Notes: a model not told the origin generated them from the letters alone. Shown: positions 7,595 to 14,541, numbered from the stretch's first letter. The stretch is 14,621 nt of DNA from an uncultured Erysipelotrichaceae bacterium (GCA_937902945.1 CALEMD010000224.1:1-14621), one strand, 5' to 3'. Translations and numbers: made by a program.

Positions 7595-7665
7595 AAATCT
7601 GCATACAGTTACAATATCTTCAGTTTTCAGTCTGCGGATTCATTCAGTATCTTTCATATGCCGTT

Positions 7666-7694
7666 ATTATAGTGCATCTGATCAGAATTGAAAA
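7666..7694 (-). promoter_or_regulatory. Predicted promoter of the GNAT-membrane protein unit
   Basis: A perfect TATAAT (7666-7671, minus strand) lies 17 bases from TTTTCA (7689-7694), four of six matches to TTGACA. The -35 lies mostly in the U-tract of the tRNA terminator. Initiation near 7659 would put the ATG at 7657 almost at the transcript end, and the ATG at 7643 about 15 bases in. Confidence 0.6.
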
Positions 7695-7725
7695 AACAGT
7701 ATAGGCATTATCTGCCTGCACTGTT
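7691..7725 (-). terminator. Intrinsic terminator of the tRNA-Arg gene
   Basis: On the minus strand AACAGTGCAGGCA (7713-7725) pairs with TGCCTATACTGTT (7695-7707) across the loop GATAA. That gives 13 positions with one G-U pair and one C-A mismatch, followed by a run of six T. It begins ten bases after the tRNA CCA end. Confidence 0.8.
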
Positions 7726-7734
7726 CATTGTATA

Positions 7735-7811
7735 TGGTGTGCCCGGTGGGGATCGAACCCATAACCTTCAGATTCGGAATCTGATACTCTATCCAATTGA
7801 GCTACGGGCAC
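7735..7811 (-). tRNA. tRNA-Arg, anticodon CCG
   Basis: Reads on the minus strand as a 77-base cloverleaf. The acceptor stem GTGCCCG/CGGGCAC is perfect. The D arm is GCTC/GAGT with loop AATTGGATA. The anticodon stem TCAGA/TCTGA encloses TTCCGAA, giving anticodon CCG (codon CGG, Arg). The variable loop is AGGTT and the T loop TTCGATC. Discriminator A and CCA are encoded. The outermost pair of the T stem is an A-C mismatch (A49-C65), where G would be usual. It stands alone, with a promoter-like extended -10 upstream and a terminator downstream. Confidence 0.96.
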
Positions 7812-7825
7812 ATTTACCGTGTTTA

Positions 7826-7834
7826 ATATTACCA
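7826..7834 (-). promoter_or_regulatory. Possible extended -10 of the tRNA-Arg gene
   Basis: TGGTAATAT on the minus strand fits an extended -10, 14 bases before the tRNA 5' end. No clear -35 stands at the right distance. It is the best candidate in this short divergent gap. Confidence 0.4.
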
Positions 7835-7874
7835 CATGAATAAGGAAAATCATATCGTCACTAGACGAGGCAAA

Positions 7875-7893
7875 GCCATGATATAATCATGGC
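7875..7893. promoter_or_regulatory. Extended -10 promoter of the HAD gene within a perfect palindrome (possible operator)
   Basis: TGATATAAT (7879-7887) is an extended -10 with a consensus TATAAT. The expected transcript start is about 7893-7895, at the ATG (7894), so the mRNA should be leaderless. The same bases form a perfect inverted repeat, GCCATGAT (7875-7882), ATA, ATCATGGC (7886-7893), that ends directly before the start codon. A repressor bound there would cover the -10. There is no -35 with normal spacing and no Shine-Dalgarno site. Confidence 0.6.
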
Positions 7894-8709
7894 ATGACAG
7901 CTAAAAAAGAAGATATAAAACTGATTCTGTGCGATATAGACAATACGATTCTGCCGCCTCATCATACAGAGATCAGTCAGAGACTGAAAGATGATTTTCA
8001 AAAAGTGATGCAGAAGGGCATACAGGTTATTATTGATACAGGAAGACACTATACGTTTATACCTCCTTCATTCTTCAGGGATCTGCCAATGGAATACATT
8101 GTAACGATCAATGGTGCATGTCTATGCGATCGTGAAGGCAATATTCTGCAGAAAAGAGAAATGAGCGAAGAACAGATGAACAGAATCACCGAACTCTGTC
8201 AGAAGAATGGAATAGGATTGGGCTTTAAGTTCAGTGATCGGATTGTTACATATGCCAACTATGATGTTTTTGTGGAAGGGTATACGCAGAATATTCCAGA
8301 GTTAAGAAATAAGATACTGAATGATGATGAGAAGCGCAGTCATCATCTTGCAGCGGGATATCCATTAGGCACATTTCTGATCGGCAATGAGAATATCATT
8401 GAACCGTTTGTAAATGCGATGCCTGAGCTGACCTTTGCATGGTCGGCTAGAAGAGGCTATGACGTATTCCTGAAAGATATAACAAAGGCATCAGGAGCAG
8501 AACCGCTGCTGAAAAAGCTTGGGATCGGATGGCAGAATGTCATGGCATTCGGAGATGCCGGCAATGATACGCCGATGATTGCGGCGGCAGGAATCGGAGT
8601 AGCAATGGAAAATTCAAAAGACGATGTCCGCGAGGCGGCAGATATGATCGCCCCGCCATGTGAAGAGGATGGAGTAGCACAGGTGCTGGAAAAGATGTTT
8701 CTCGAATAA
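7894..8709 (+). CDS. Cof-type HAD-IIB family hydrolase (sugar or cofactor phosphatase)
   Basis: Cytoplasmic magnesium-dependent phosphatase with a cap domain of the C2B type between motifs II and III. The catalytic motifs are present: DIDNT with nucleophile Asp14 and acid/base Asp16, Thr49 in IDTGR, Lys198 in DITKASG, and GDAGND with Asp221 and Asp225 for magnesium. Motif I has Asn17 where most relatives have Gly (DxDGT). At 271 residues the length is typical. Members dephosphorylate sugar phosphates, pyridoxal phosphate or flavin precursors, and the substrate cannot be assigned here. The start is the only in-frame ATG before the first strand. There is no ribosome site, and the promoter lies directly against it. 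It converges on the transporter operon with 24 bases between the stop codons. Confidence 0.9.
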   Translation: MTAKKEDIKLILCDIDNTILPPHHTEISQRLKDDFQKVMQKGIQVIIDTGRHYTFIPPSFFRDLPMEYIVTINGACLCDREGNILQKREMSEEQMNRITELCQKNGIGLGFKFSDRIVTYANYDVFVEGYTQNIPELRNKILNDDEKRSHHLAAGYPLGTFLIGNENIIEPFVNAMPELTFAWSARRGYDVFLKDITKASGAEPLLKKLGIGWQNVMAFGDAGNDTPMIAAAGIGVAMENSKDDVREAADMIAPPCEEDGVAQVLEKMFLE

Positions 8710-8733
8710 AAAACAGTGTCCCGAAGGACACTG
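8707..8733 (-). terminator. Intrinsic terminator of the nucleoside transporter operon
   Basis: Directly after the last permease stop on the minus strand, CAGTGTCC (8726-8733) and GGACACTG (8714-8721) form eight perfect pairs closed by a C(UUCG)G tetraloop, followed by TTTTTTATT. The U-tract overlaps the stop codon of the convergent HAD gene. On the plus strand no U-tract follows, so it should act one way only. Confidence 0.92.
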
Positions 8734-9765
8734 CTAACGATCTTCTCGGAAGTAGGAGATGCCAAGACTTTCTGGGTTCTGGTTCTCCTTTTTCTTTTTG
8801 GTGCTTACAGCAATCAGTACAATAATCGTTACAAGATATGGAATCATCTGATACAGGTTCTGCATGTAGGTTACGCTGCTTGCCCCAAACCATTTTGCCA
8901 GTACGGAAGAAATGGAACTTGGAATATAGAGATAGCTCCAGAAGCAGAATCCGAATAGATAGGCACCCCAGGTTGCGTTCTTCGGTTTCCAGCTGGTGAA
9001 AATGACAAGAGCTACCGCCAGCCAGCCAAGAGCTTCCAGCGATCCGCCGTTGTCCCATGTGCCTTTGACATAGTCCATGACGTAATACAGACCGCCAAGT
9101 CCTTCAATGCCGGCACCGATGATCGTTGACCAGTATTTGTAGCGGGTAACATTGATGCCGGCAGCATCCGCAGTGGCAGGATTCTCACCGACAGCCCTCA
9201 GATTCAATCCGATTCTTGTGCGGGACAGGAAGTACTGGGTAAAGAAGGCAATTGCAAGGGCAAGGTATGCCAACAGACCATAGGAGAAGAAGATGGTGCT
9301 GATATTGCCGAACGCCGAGGAAAGCCAAGGAATCTGGGTACGGATAACAGAACTGGCACCGGCTACGGATATCTGCCCGACACCTCCGGAGAGCTTGACT
9401 AAGGAGCCTCCGAAGAAATTGGCGATTCCTGATCCGAATATGGTCAGAGTAAGACCGGTAACATTCTGATTGGCACGAAGAGTAACAGTAAGGAAGCAGT
9501 AGATCAATCCGCCTAGCATTGAAGCAGCTAAAGCACAGACAACTGCAATCAATGCACTGATTGCGGCCACTGGAGCAGCAGCTGTAGATTCATACAGATA
9601 GGCACCGGCTAAGGCCCCGATACCGCCTAGGTACATGATGCCTGGAACTCCGAGATTCAGGTTTCCTGATTTTTCAGTCAGTATTTCACCGATGGAACCG
9701 AACATGATGATGGTTCCGAATGTTATGGCCGCACTGATCCATGCGGCAAAGGATGTAAATGTCAT
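8734..9765 (-). CDS. Nucleoside ABC transporter permease (NupQ-like, BPD_transp_2 family)
   Basis: Second membrane subunit of the importer. The 343-residue protein has about eight to ten hydrophobic segments. Near the N-terminus is EKSGNLNLGVPGIMYLGGIGAL (two overlapping pieces of the family signature NLGxxGxM), and further on AVGENPATADAAGINV, the cytoplasmic loop that contacts the ATPase. The ATG overlaps the stop of the first permease by four bases and has AAGGAGG seven bases upstream, so the two should be made in equal amounts. Family members form heterodimers of two such permeases, as in B. subtilis NupP/NupQ. It is the last gene of the operon, ended by a UUCG hairpin. Substrate (purine nucleosides) is inferred from the xpt and BMP neighbours. 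Confidence 0.92.
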   Translation of the reverse strand: MTFTSFAAWISAAITFGTIIMFGSIGEILTEKSGNLNLGVPGIMYLGGIGALAGAYLYESTAAAPVAAISALIAVVCALAASMLGGLIYCFLTVTLRANQNVTGLTLTIFGSGIANFFGGSLVKLSGGVGQISVAGASSVIRTQIPWLSSAFGNISTIFFSYGLLAYLALAIAFFTQYFLSRTRIGLNLRAVGENPATADAAGINVTRYKYWSTIIGAGIEGLGGLYYVMDYVKGTWDNGGSLEALGWLAVALVIFTSWKPKNATWGAYLFGFCFWSYLYIPSSISSVLAKWFGASSVTYMQNLYQMIPYLVTIIVLIAVSTKKKKENQNPESLGISYFREDR

Positions 9766-10883
9766 GCCTGCACCTCCTTCTTTTCACGGGATCTGAATAC
9801 AACCCGGAAGTGAATGAAGAACTCACTGCCGAGAATGAAGAACAGAATGATGCCGATCAGAATATCGGAAGCATATTTATTGAAGTTGAAATCAGATGCG
9901 ATCTGGTTGGCACCGCGATTCAGGAAGGTGATCAATAGAGTGATCAGTATCATTCCAAGCGTATTGAATTTCGCAAGCCAGGCGACAATGATGGCTGTAA
10001 AGCCGCGCCCGCCGGCAGTGGAAGAAGAGATCGTATGGCTGACACCGGAAACTTCCAGAAATCCTGCCAGACCGCAGATGGCACCGGATATAAGCATGGT
10101 TCTCTTGATGACCTTTGAGACGGAGATGCCAGCATAGCGGGCTGTATTTTCGCTTTCACCAACAACGGCTATTTCATAGCCCTGTTTCGTATTGCGCAGA
10201 TAGAAGTACATTCCAATTGTAATAGCGAGGACAATGACAACATTCCAGAAATAGGCAGAGCCCATTGCCTTAGGAAGCCAGCCGGCTCTTGTCGCTGAGT
10301 TGATGACACCGACGGAATGGGACTGTTTCTTATCCCATACATCGATATAGAACTCAACCAGCTGCAAAGCGATATAGTTCATCATCAGCGTAAACAGTGT
10401 TTCATTGGTCCGAAACTTCGCTTTGAAATATGCCGGTATGAATCCCCATAGAGCACCCGCGGCCATAGAAGCAAATGCCATCATGATCAGAAGGATGATA
10501 TTCGGTACAGAATCACCGACATAGATCATCAAGGCAGCGCATACAAGACCGCCGATCAGTATCTGACCCTCAGCACCGATATTCCAGAAGCGCATGCGGA
10601 ATGCAGGAGCTAAACCGACTGCAATGCATAGAAGCAGTGACATATCTTTCAGTGTTACCCAGATGCGGTTTGCAGTTCCAAATGCACCGCTGAACATGGA
10701 CTCATAGACGGAGATAGGATCAAGATGGGTAATGCCATTGATGAATAAAGCAGAAACTGCCAGACCCAATACCACTGCAATCACACGGATCAGAACAGCT
10801 TTTCTGCGGGTTATATCGCTGCGATGCACGATATGGACAAATGGTTCTTTTCGCTGATTGCTGACTTCAAATGCTTCCTTCAT
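9762..10883 (-). CDS. Nucleoside ABC transporter permease (NupP-like, BPD_transp_2 family)
   Basis: First membrane subunit, 373 residues. A basic, cytoplasmic N-terminus of about 28 residues precedes the first hydrophobic segment. The signature FWNIGAEGQILIGG lies near residue 92, and the coupling loop GESENTARYAGISVSK in the second half matches the family. The start codon lies inside the end of the ATPase gene (17-base overlap), with AAAGGAG seven bases upstream, giving tight coupling. Its stop overlaps the second permease by four bases. Like its partner it belongs to the RbsC-type inner membrane components, of the longer subtype found with BMP-type binding lipoproteins. Confidence 0.92.
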   Translation of the reverse strand: MKEAFEVSNQRKEPFVHIVHRSDITRRKAVLIRVIAVVLGLAVSALFINGITHLDPISVYESMFSGAFGTANRIWVTLKDMSLLLCIAVGLAPAFRMRFWNIGAEGQILIGGLVCAALMIYVGDSVPNIILLIMMAFASMAAGALWGFIPAYFKAKFRTNETLFTLMMNYIALQLVEFYIDVWDKKQSHSVGVINSATRAGWLPKAMGSAYFWNVVIVLAITIGMYFYLRNTKQGYEIAVVGESENTARYAGISVSKVIKRTMLISGAICGLAGFLEVSGVSHTISSSTAGGRGFTAIIVAWLAKFNTLGMILITLLITFLNRGANQIASDFNFNKYASDILIGIILFFILGSEFFIHFRVVFRSREKKEVQA

Positions 10884-12423
10884 TGCTGTTCTCCTTTCCG
10901 CTGACTAGATCTGTCATTCTGCGTCCGACTTCTTCCTTGGTTGTGGTTCTTGCGTCTAGGACGCCGTTTTCATGACCGTTGCACAATACAAGAATTCTGT
11001 CACTGAGAGCGAGCAGCACATCGAGGTCTTCACCTACATAGATGACTGCCACTCCTTTCTGTTTCTGCTGATTCAAGAGATGATAGATTGTATAGGATTT
11101 AGAGATATCAAGGCCTCTTACGGCATATGCGGTCATCAGCACAGTAGGGCTGGCGGCTATTTCTCTGCCAACCAGTACTTTCTGCACATTGCCGCCGGAA
11201 AGCTGTCTGACCGGTGTTTCTACGCTTGGCGTTGAAACATCCAGTTCCTTCATGATTGTATTGGCTAGTTCCAGCGGTTCCTTGCGATTCAGGAAGAATG
11301 AATTGCCTTTGTCGTAGTCTTTCAGCATCATGTTTCCGGTCATGCCCATCGAGGCAACCAGACCCATGCCGAGTCTGTCTTCCGGAACAAATGACAGGTG
11401 AATGCCGTAACTGCGTATCTGTCTAGGCTTCGCACCGACAAGGTTCTTTACAGAACCATCTTCATCATTGTATTCAATGACTCCGCCTGGCTGCACCTTC
11501 TGCAGACCGGCAATAGCTTCCAGCAGTTCTTTCTGTCCGCATCCTGAGATGCCGGCAATGCCTAAGATTTCACCGCTGTTGAGAGTGAAGCTGACATCGT
11601 CAAGGACCTTGACGCCATCTCCATTGAGAACACTGAGATTCTTTACTTCTATGCGTTTCTCTGGATTGACGGGTTCGGGTCTGTCAATATCCAGCTCTAC
11701 TTTCTGTCCAACCATCTTCTCCGTCAGTATCTGTTCATCCGCAACAGCCGTAGGAATGGTTGAAATGTATCTGCCTTTGCGCAGAATAGTGACGCGATCC
11801 GACAGTTCAAGTACTTCATTCAGCTTATGGGTAATCAATACGACTGCCTTGCCGTCTTTGCGCATAGCTTTGAGTACCGCAAACAGCTTTTCTGTTTCCT
11901 GCGGTGTCAGTACGGCAGTCGGTTCATCAAGAATCAGTATATTTGCACCGCGATACAGTATTTTTACGATCTCCAGTGTCTGTTTCTGAGCAACGCTCAT
12001 ATCATAGACTTTCTGCTTTGGGTCAATGTCAAACCCATACTGTTCGCAGATTGCTTTCACCTTATTGTTTACTTCGCTAAGATTGTAATGGTTTTTATCT
12101 GAAGGCATGCCAAGAATTATATTCTCGGCAGCTGTAAATACATCAATGAGCTTGAAATGCTGGTGAATCATGCCAATGCCGAGGGCATAGGCATCGTGAG
12201 GACTGGCAATGGATACTTCTTTGCCGTCTATAAAAATATTGCCGCTGTCGGGATAATACAGCCCGGCAAGCATATTCATCAAGGTTGTCTTGCCTGATCC
12301 GTTTTCCCCAAGTATTGACAGGATCTCACCATAGCGTATATCCATGGTTACTTTGTCGTTGGCAACAACCGGTCCGAATGTTTTGGTGATGTCCATCATT
12401 CTGACTGCAATCTGATCTTTCAT
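10867..12423 (-). CDS. Nucleoside ABC transporter ATP-binding protein, two fused ATPase domains (NupO-like)
   Basis: Energises import. Both nucleotide-binding domains are in one 518-residue chain, as in RbsA-like and NupO proteins. Domain 1 has Walker A GENGSGKTT, the Q-loop MIHQHFKL, the signature MSVAQKQ and Walker B ILILDEPTA. Domain 2 has a degenerate Walker A GISGCGQKE, a good signature LSGGNVQK and TAYAVRGLD in place of a normal Walker B, so it is expected to bind but not hydrolyse ATP well; this asymmetry is normal for the family. An open frame continues 73 codons further upstream, but the ATG at 12423 has AGGGGAGG directly before it and homologues begin with this conserved strand. It follows the lipoprotein gene after 91 bases holding a long hairpin. 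Confidence 0.94.
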   Translation of the reverse strand: MKDQIAVRMMDITKTFGPVVANDKVTMDIRYGEILSILGENGSGKTTLMNMLAGLYYPDSGNIFIDGKEVSIASPHDAYALGIGMIHQHFKLIDVFTAAENIILGMPSDKNHYNLSEVNNKVKAICEQYGFDIDPKQKVYDMSVAQKQTLEIVKILYRGANILILDEPTAVLTPQETEKLFAVLKAMRKDGKAVVLITHKLNEVLELSDRVTILRKGRYISTIPTAVADEQILTEKMVGQKVELDIDRPEPVNPEKRIEVKNLSVLNGDGVKVLDDVSFTLNSGEILGIAGISGCGQKELLEAIAGLQKVQPGGVIEYNDEDGSVKNLVGAKPRQIRSYGIHLSFVPEDRLGMGLVASMGMTGNMMLKDYDKGNSFFLNRKEPLELANTIMKELDVSTPSVETPVRQLSGGNVQKVLVGREIAASPTVLMTAYAVRGLDISKSYTIYHLLNQQKQKGVAVIYVGEDLDVLLALSDRILVLCNGHENGVLDARTTTKEEVGRRMTDLVSGKENSNEGSI

Positions 12424-12453
12424 GCGAATACCTCCCCTTGAATAAAACGATAG

Positions 12454-12485
12454 AAGGGAAACTGAAGATGCCTTCAATTTCCCTT
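12454..12485 (-). promoter_or_regulatory. Intercistronic hairpin between lipoprotein and ATPase genes
   Basis: On the minus strand AAGGGAAATTGAAG (12472-12485) pairs with CTTCAGTTTCCCTT (12454-12467) over a four-base loop: 14 pairs with a single G-U. No clean U-tract follows (CTATCGTTTT), so it is a weak terminator at most. A leaky terminator or mRNA 3' stabiliser would give more binding lipoprotein than transporter core, which is usual for ABC importers. Confidence 0.7.
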
Positions 12486-12514
12486 GTGTATATGAAGAAT
12501 CGTTTTGCGATAGC

Positions 12515-13807
12515 TTAGTTGGCGCCGGATTCTTCAATTCCGTCAATGCGGATGCTGAAGTAAGGAGCACTGCGGAAGCCATCTTTTGTATCAGACTCAT
12601 GGAATACACCATTGCTGATAGGCTTGATGATTTCTGGTACATCTGTGAATGAGAGGTTCAGTTCGAAGTCATCTGTGAGGTTTGCGCCATCCACTGTGAA
12701 CTTGGAAGTATCGAATACATTCAGAGAACCATCTTTAATAGCTGCTTCAACTTCAGCAACCTTTTCTTTTGTTCCTTCAGCTACGGATGTGCCGAGTTCA
12801 GTAATATTTACAGCACCTGTTTCATAGCCTTCAGCCCAGTCAGTAGCAATCTCTGTGCCATCCATCATGGATTTGAATGCATATTCGTAATAGGTAGCCC
12901 AGTTGTTGGAAGAACTAGTCAAAGCAACATCCGGTGCAACGGAGAGCATGGATACGTTATAGCCTACAGAATAAGCAACGGTTCCATTCTGTTCGAATGC
13001 AGCCTGAACAGCACTAGGAGCACCTGTTGAGTCAGCGTGCTGGCCGATGATGACGCAGCCTTTAGCCATCAGAGAATTTGCTGTTTCAGCTTCTTTGTTG
13101 ATATCAAACCATGAATTTGTGTATTCAACATACATGTGTACGTTTTCTACTACAGACTGGATGCCCAGGAAGAAAGCAGTATAGCCGGAAACAACTTCAG
13201 CATATGGGTATGCACCGACATAGCCGATCTTGATATCATCGCCTGTGAATGCATCTGGCATTGCTTCTTTAGTAAGAGTGCCGTTATCGATGAGTTCCTT
13301 CAGTTTCATGCCAGCAACAACACCGGAAACATAACGTGATTCATAAGTCAGGTTGAATGCGTTCTTGAAGTTTGCAAGACCGGAATTGTGAGCTGTATCA
13401 CCAGTTACGGAAACAAATGTTACATCTGGATTCTCAGAAGCAGCTTCCTGCATAAATGTCTGATGGCCATAAGAGTTGGAAATGACCAATGTTGCACCCT
13501 GATCTACAAGGTCAAGAGCAGCATCTTTGCAATCCTGTGATTCAGCAATGGAATACTTCCACATAATCTGATCATCAGCGATACCGAGATTCTTAGCAGC
13601 TTCCTTGATGCCATCGATGTGAGCAGCAGTGTAGCCTTCGTTCTCGTCTCCAATCAGGATGATGCCGACTTTCAGATCTGATGCTGAGGATGCGGCTGCT
13701 GTTCCCTCAGCTGTTGCTGCAGCAGATGATGCTGCGGAACTGCTAGAGCAGCCAAACAAACTGACGGACAATACCAATGCGAGTGATGCAGACAGTACTT
13801 TCTTCAT
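12515..13807 (-). CDS. BMP-family nucleoside-binding lipoprotein (NupN-like)
   Basis: Extracytoplasmic receptor of the importer, 430 residues. A lipoprotein signal peptide is visible: MKK, a hydrophobic stretch and the lipobox LFGC, with Cys20 to be lipidated. A Ser/Ala/Thr-rich linker (21-45) precedes the binding domain, which begins KVGIILIGDENEGYTAAHIDG and has the family's ISNSYGHQTFMQEAASENPD-type segment. BMP proteins such as Treponema PnrA and B. subtilis NupN bind purine nucleosides. The frame stays open to a TTG at 13849, but I choose the ATG at 13807: it starts a proper signal peptide and follows a purine tract holding GGGAGAAG. The gene is about 90 bases downstream of xpt and probably partly cotranscribed with it. 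Confidence 0.93.
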   Translation of the reverse strand: MKKVLSASLALVLSVSLFGCSSSSAASSAAATAEGTAAASSASDLKVGIILIGDENEGYTAAHIDGIKEAAKNLGIADDQIMWKYSIAESQDCKDAALDLVDQGATLVISNSYGHQTFMQEAASENPDVTFVSVTGDTAHNSGLANFKNAFNLTYESRYVSGVVAGMKLKELIDNGTLTKEAMPDAFTGDDIKIGYVGAYPYAEVVSGYTAFFLGIQSVVENVHMYVEYTNSWFDINKEAETANSLMAKGCVIIGQHADSTGAPSAVQAAFEQNGTVAYSVGYNVSMLSVAPDVALTSSSNNWATYYEYAFKSMMDGTEIATDWAEGYETGAVNITELGTSVAEGTKEKVAEVEAAIKDGSLNVFDTSKFTVDGANLTDDFELNLSFTDVPEIIKPISNGVFHESDTKDGFRSAPYFSIRIDGIEESGAN

Positions 13808-13838
13808 GTTTCTTCTCCCTCTCTCTTCTTTCTTCCCT
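13808..13838 (-). promoter_or_regulatory. Thirty-base purine tract forming the ribosome site of the lipoprotein gene
   Basis: On the minus strand the 30 bases at 13809-13838 before the lipoprotein ATG are all purines (A/G), broken only by one C next to the start. GAGGGAGAAG within it acts as the Shine-Dalgarno region. A long unstructured purine leader is expected to favour high translation, suiting a receptor made in excess. I see no convincing promoter between xpt and this gene. Confidence 0.45.
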
Positions 13839-13883
13839 GAAACTATCAATCAGACATAGCAGTCTGTATTGAACCGATAAACG

Positions 13884-13929
13884 AAAAAACGGAGTCACTC
13901 ATTCTAGACGCAGAATTCGATTCCGTTTT
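13884..13929 (-). terminator. Probable (leaky) intrinsic terminator at the end of xpt
   Basis: On the minus strand AAAACGGAATC (13919-13929, inside the last xpt codons) pairs with GACTCCGTTTT (13886-13896) with one mismatch. An inner ATTCT/AGAAT stem fills most of the loop, and six T follow. The stem is moderate, so read-through into the transporter genes seems likely. Confidence 0.55.
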
Positions 13930-14479
13930 CTATACTCATGGAGCGGATGCGGGCGAGACTTTCGACTCTGATTCCTTCTTTGCGGATCAGATCGCCGCCC
14001 GGCTGGTAGGCTTTTTCGATGACTATACCGGCTCCGACTATGTTAGCCTTAGACTCTTTGCATAGAGTGACTAAGGCATTCAGTGCACTTCCGTTCGCTA
14101 AGAAGTCGTCGATGATCAGTACCTTGTCTTCAGACTTCAGGAATTCTTTGTTGACAAAGATGGTGCCTGAGCAGTGATGCGTATAGGAATAGACAGGTGC
14201 CGTATAGACATCGTCTGTCATATTGGAAGTCATGGCTTTCTTGGCAAACAGAACAGGACAATTAAAAAATTGCGCTGTCAGGCATGCTACTCCGATACCG
14301 GAGGCTTCTATGGTTAGAATCTTGCTGACACCGCAATCCTTGTAGAGGTTATAAAATTCTTGTCCAAGTTTGCTTATGAATGGTACGTCAATCTGGTGGT
14401 TCAGAAAGTCATTGACTTTCAGGACATCACCTGGGCAGACTTTGCCGCTTTTCCTGATACGCTCTTCTAACAGCTGCAC
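13904..14479 (-). CDS. xpt: Xanthine phosphoribosyltransferase
   Basis: Type I PRTase converting xanthine plus PRPP to XMP (guanine less well) in purine salvage, cytoplasmic. The 191-residue sequence follows B. subtilis Xpt along its length: LEERIRKSGKV at the start, KVNDFLNHQID (21-31), the PRPP-binding loop VLIIDDFLANGSA (residues 120-132, Asp124/Asp125), GIVIEKAYQPGG and the C-terminal VESLARI. The start is a GTG at 14479 with AGGGGAGG eight bases upstream; the frame continues to 14578 but that extra 33-residue stretch has no ribosome site and is not found in Xpt proteins. It heads the purine nucleoside importer genes, which fits a salvage unit. No purine riboswitch is visible upstream. 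Confidence 0.96.
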   Translation of the reverse strand: MQLLEERIRKSGKVCPGDVLKVNDFLNHQIDVPFISKLGQEFYNLYKDCGVSKILTIEASGIGVACLTAQFFNCPVLFAKKAMTSNMTDDVYTAPVYSYTHHCSGTIFVNKEFLKSEDKVLIIDDFLANGSALNALVTLCKESKANIVGAGIVIEKAYQPGGDLIRKEGIRVESLARIRSMSIENGIEFCV

Positions 14480-14512
14480 AAGTATCGCCTCCCCTTGAAA
14501 AAATATACTCTC

Positions 14513-14541
14513 ACTATACATGGTTCGATTTTTGAAAGCAA
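14513..14541 (-). promoter_or_regulatory. Predicted xpt promoter with PurBox-like site in the spacer
   Basis: TTGCTT (14536-14541) and TATAGT (14513-14518) are 17 bases apart on the minus strand, giving a start near 14506 and a leader of about 27 bases. Between them the + strand reads ATGGTTCGATTTT (14520-14532), 11 of 13 matches to the Bacillus PurR box AWWGTTCGGWWWT. Only one such box is seen, whereas PurR usually uses two. Confidence 0.5.

Noticed and set aside
7640..7642. Recoding of the TGA in the GNAT gene as tryptophan or selenocysteine
   Set aside because: TGA ends several intact genes here (nitroreductase, ppaC, the 130-residue protein), and no selenocysteine-type stem is apparent after it. 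A mutation or start-site issue is simpler.
8714..8733. Hairpin as terminator also for the HAD gene
   Set aside because: The plus-strand side is followed by CTAACGATC without a U-tract, so only the minus-strand terminator is supported.
12424..12642. ATPase reading frame extended 73 codons upstream
   Set aside because: It would overlap the lipoprotein gene by 128 bases. The ATG at 12423 has a strong ribosome site and starts at the family's usual N-terminus.
13808..13849. TTG start for the lipoprotein gene
   Set aside because: It would put a charged 14-residue extension before the signal peptide, while the ATG at 13807 gives a standard lipoprotein leader after a purine-rich ribosome site.
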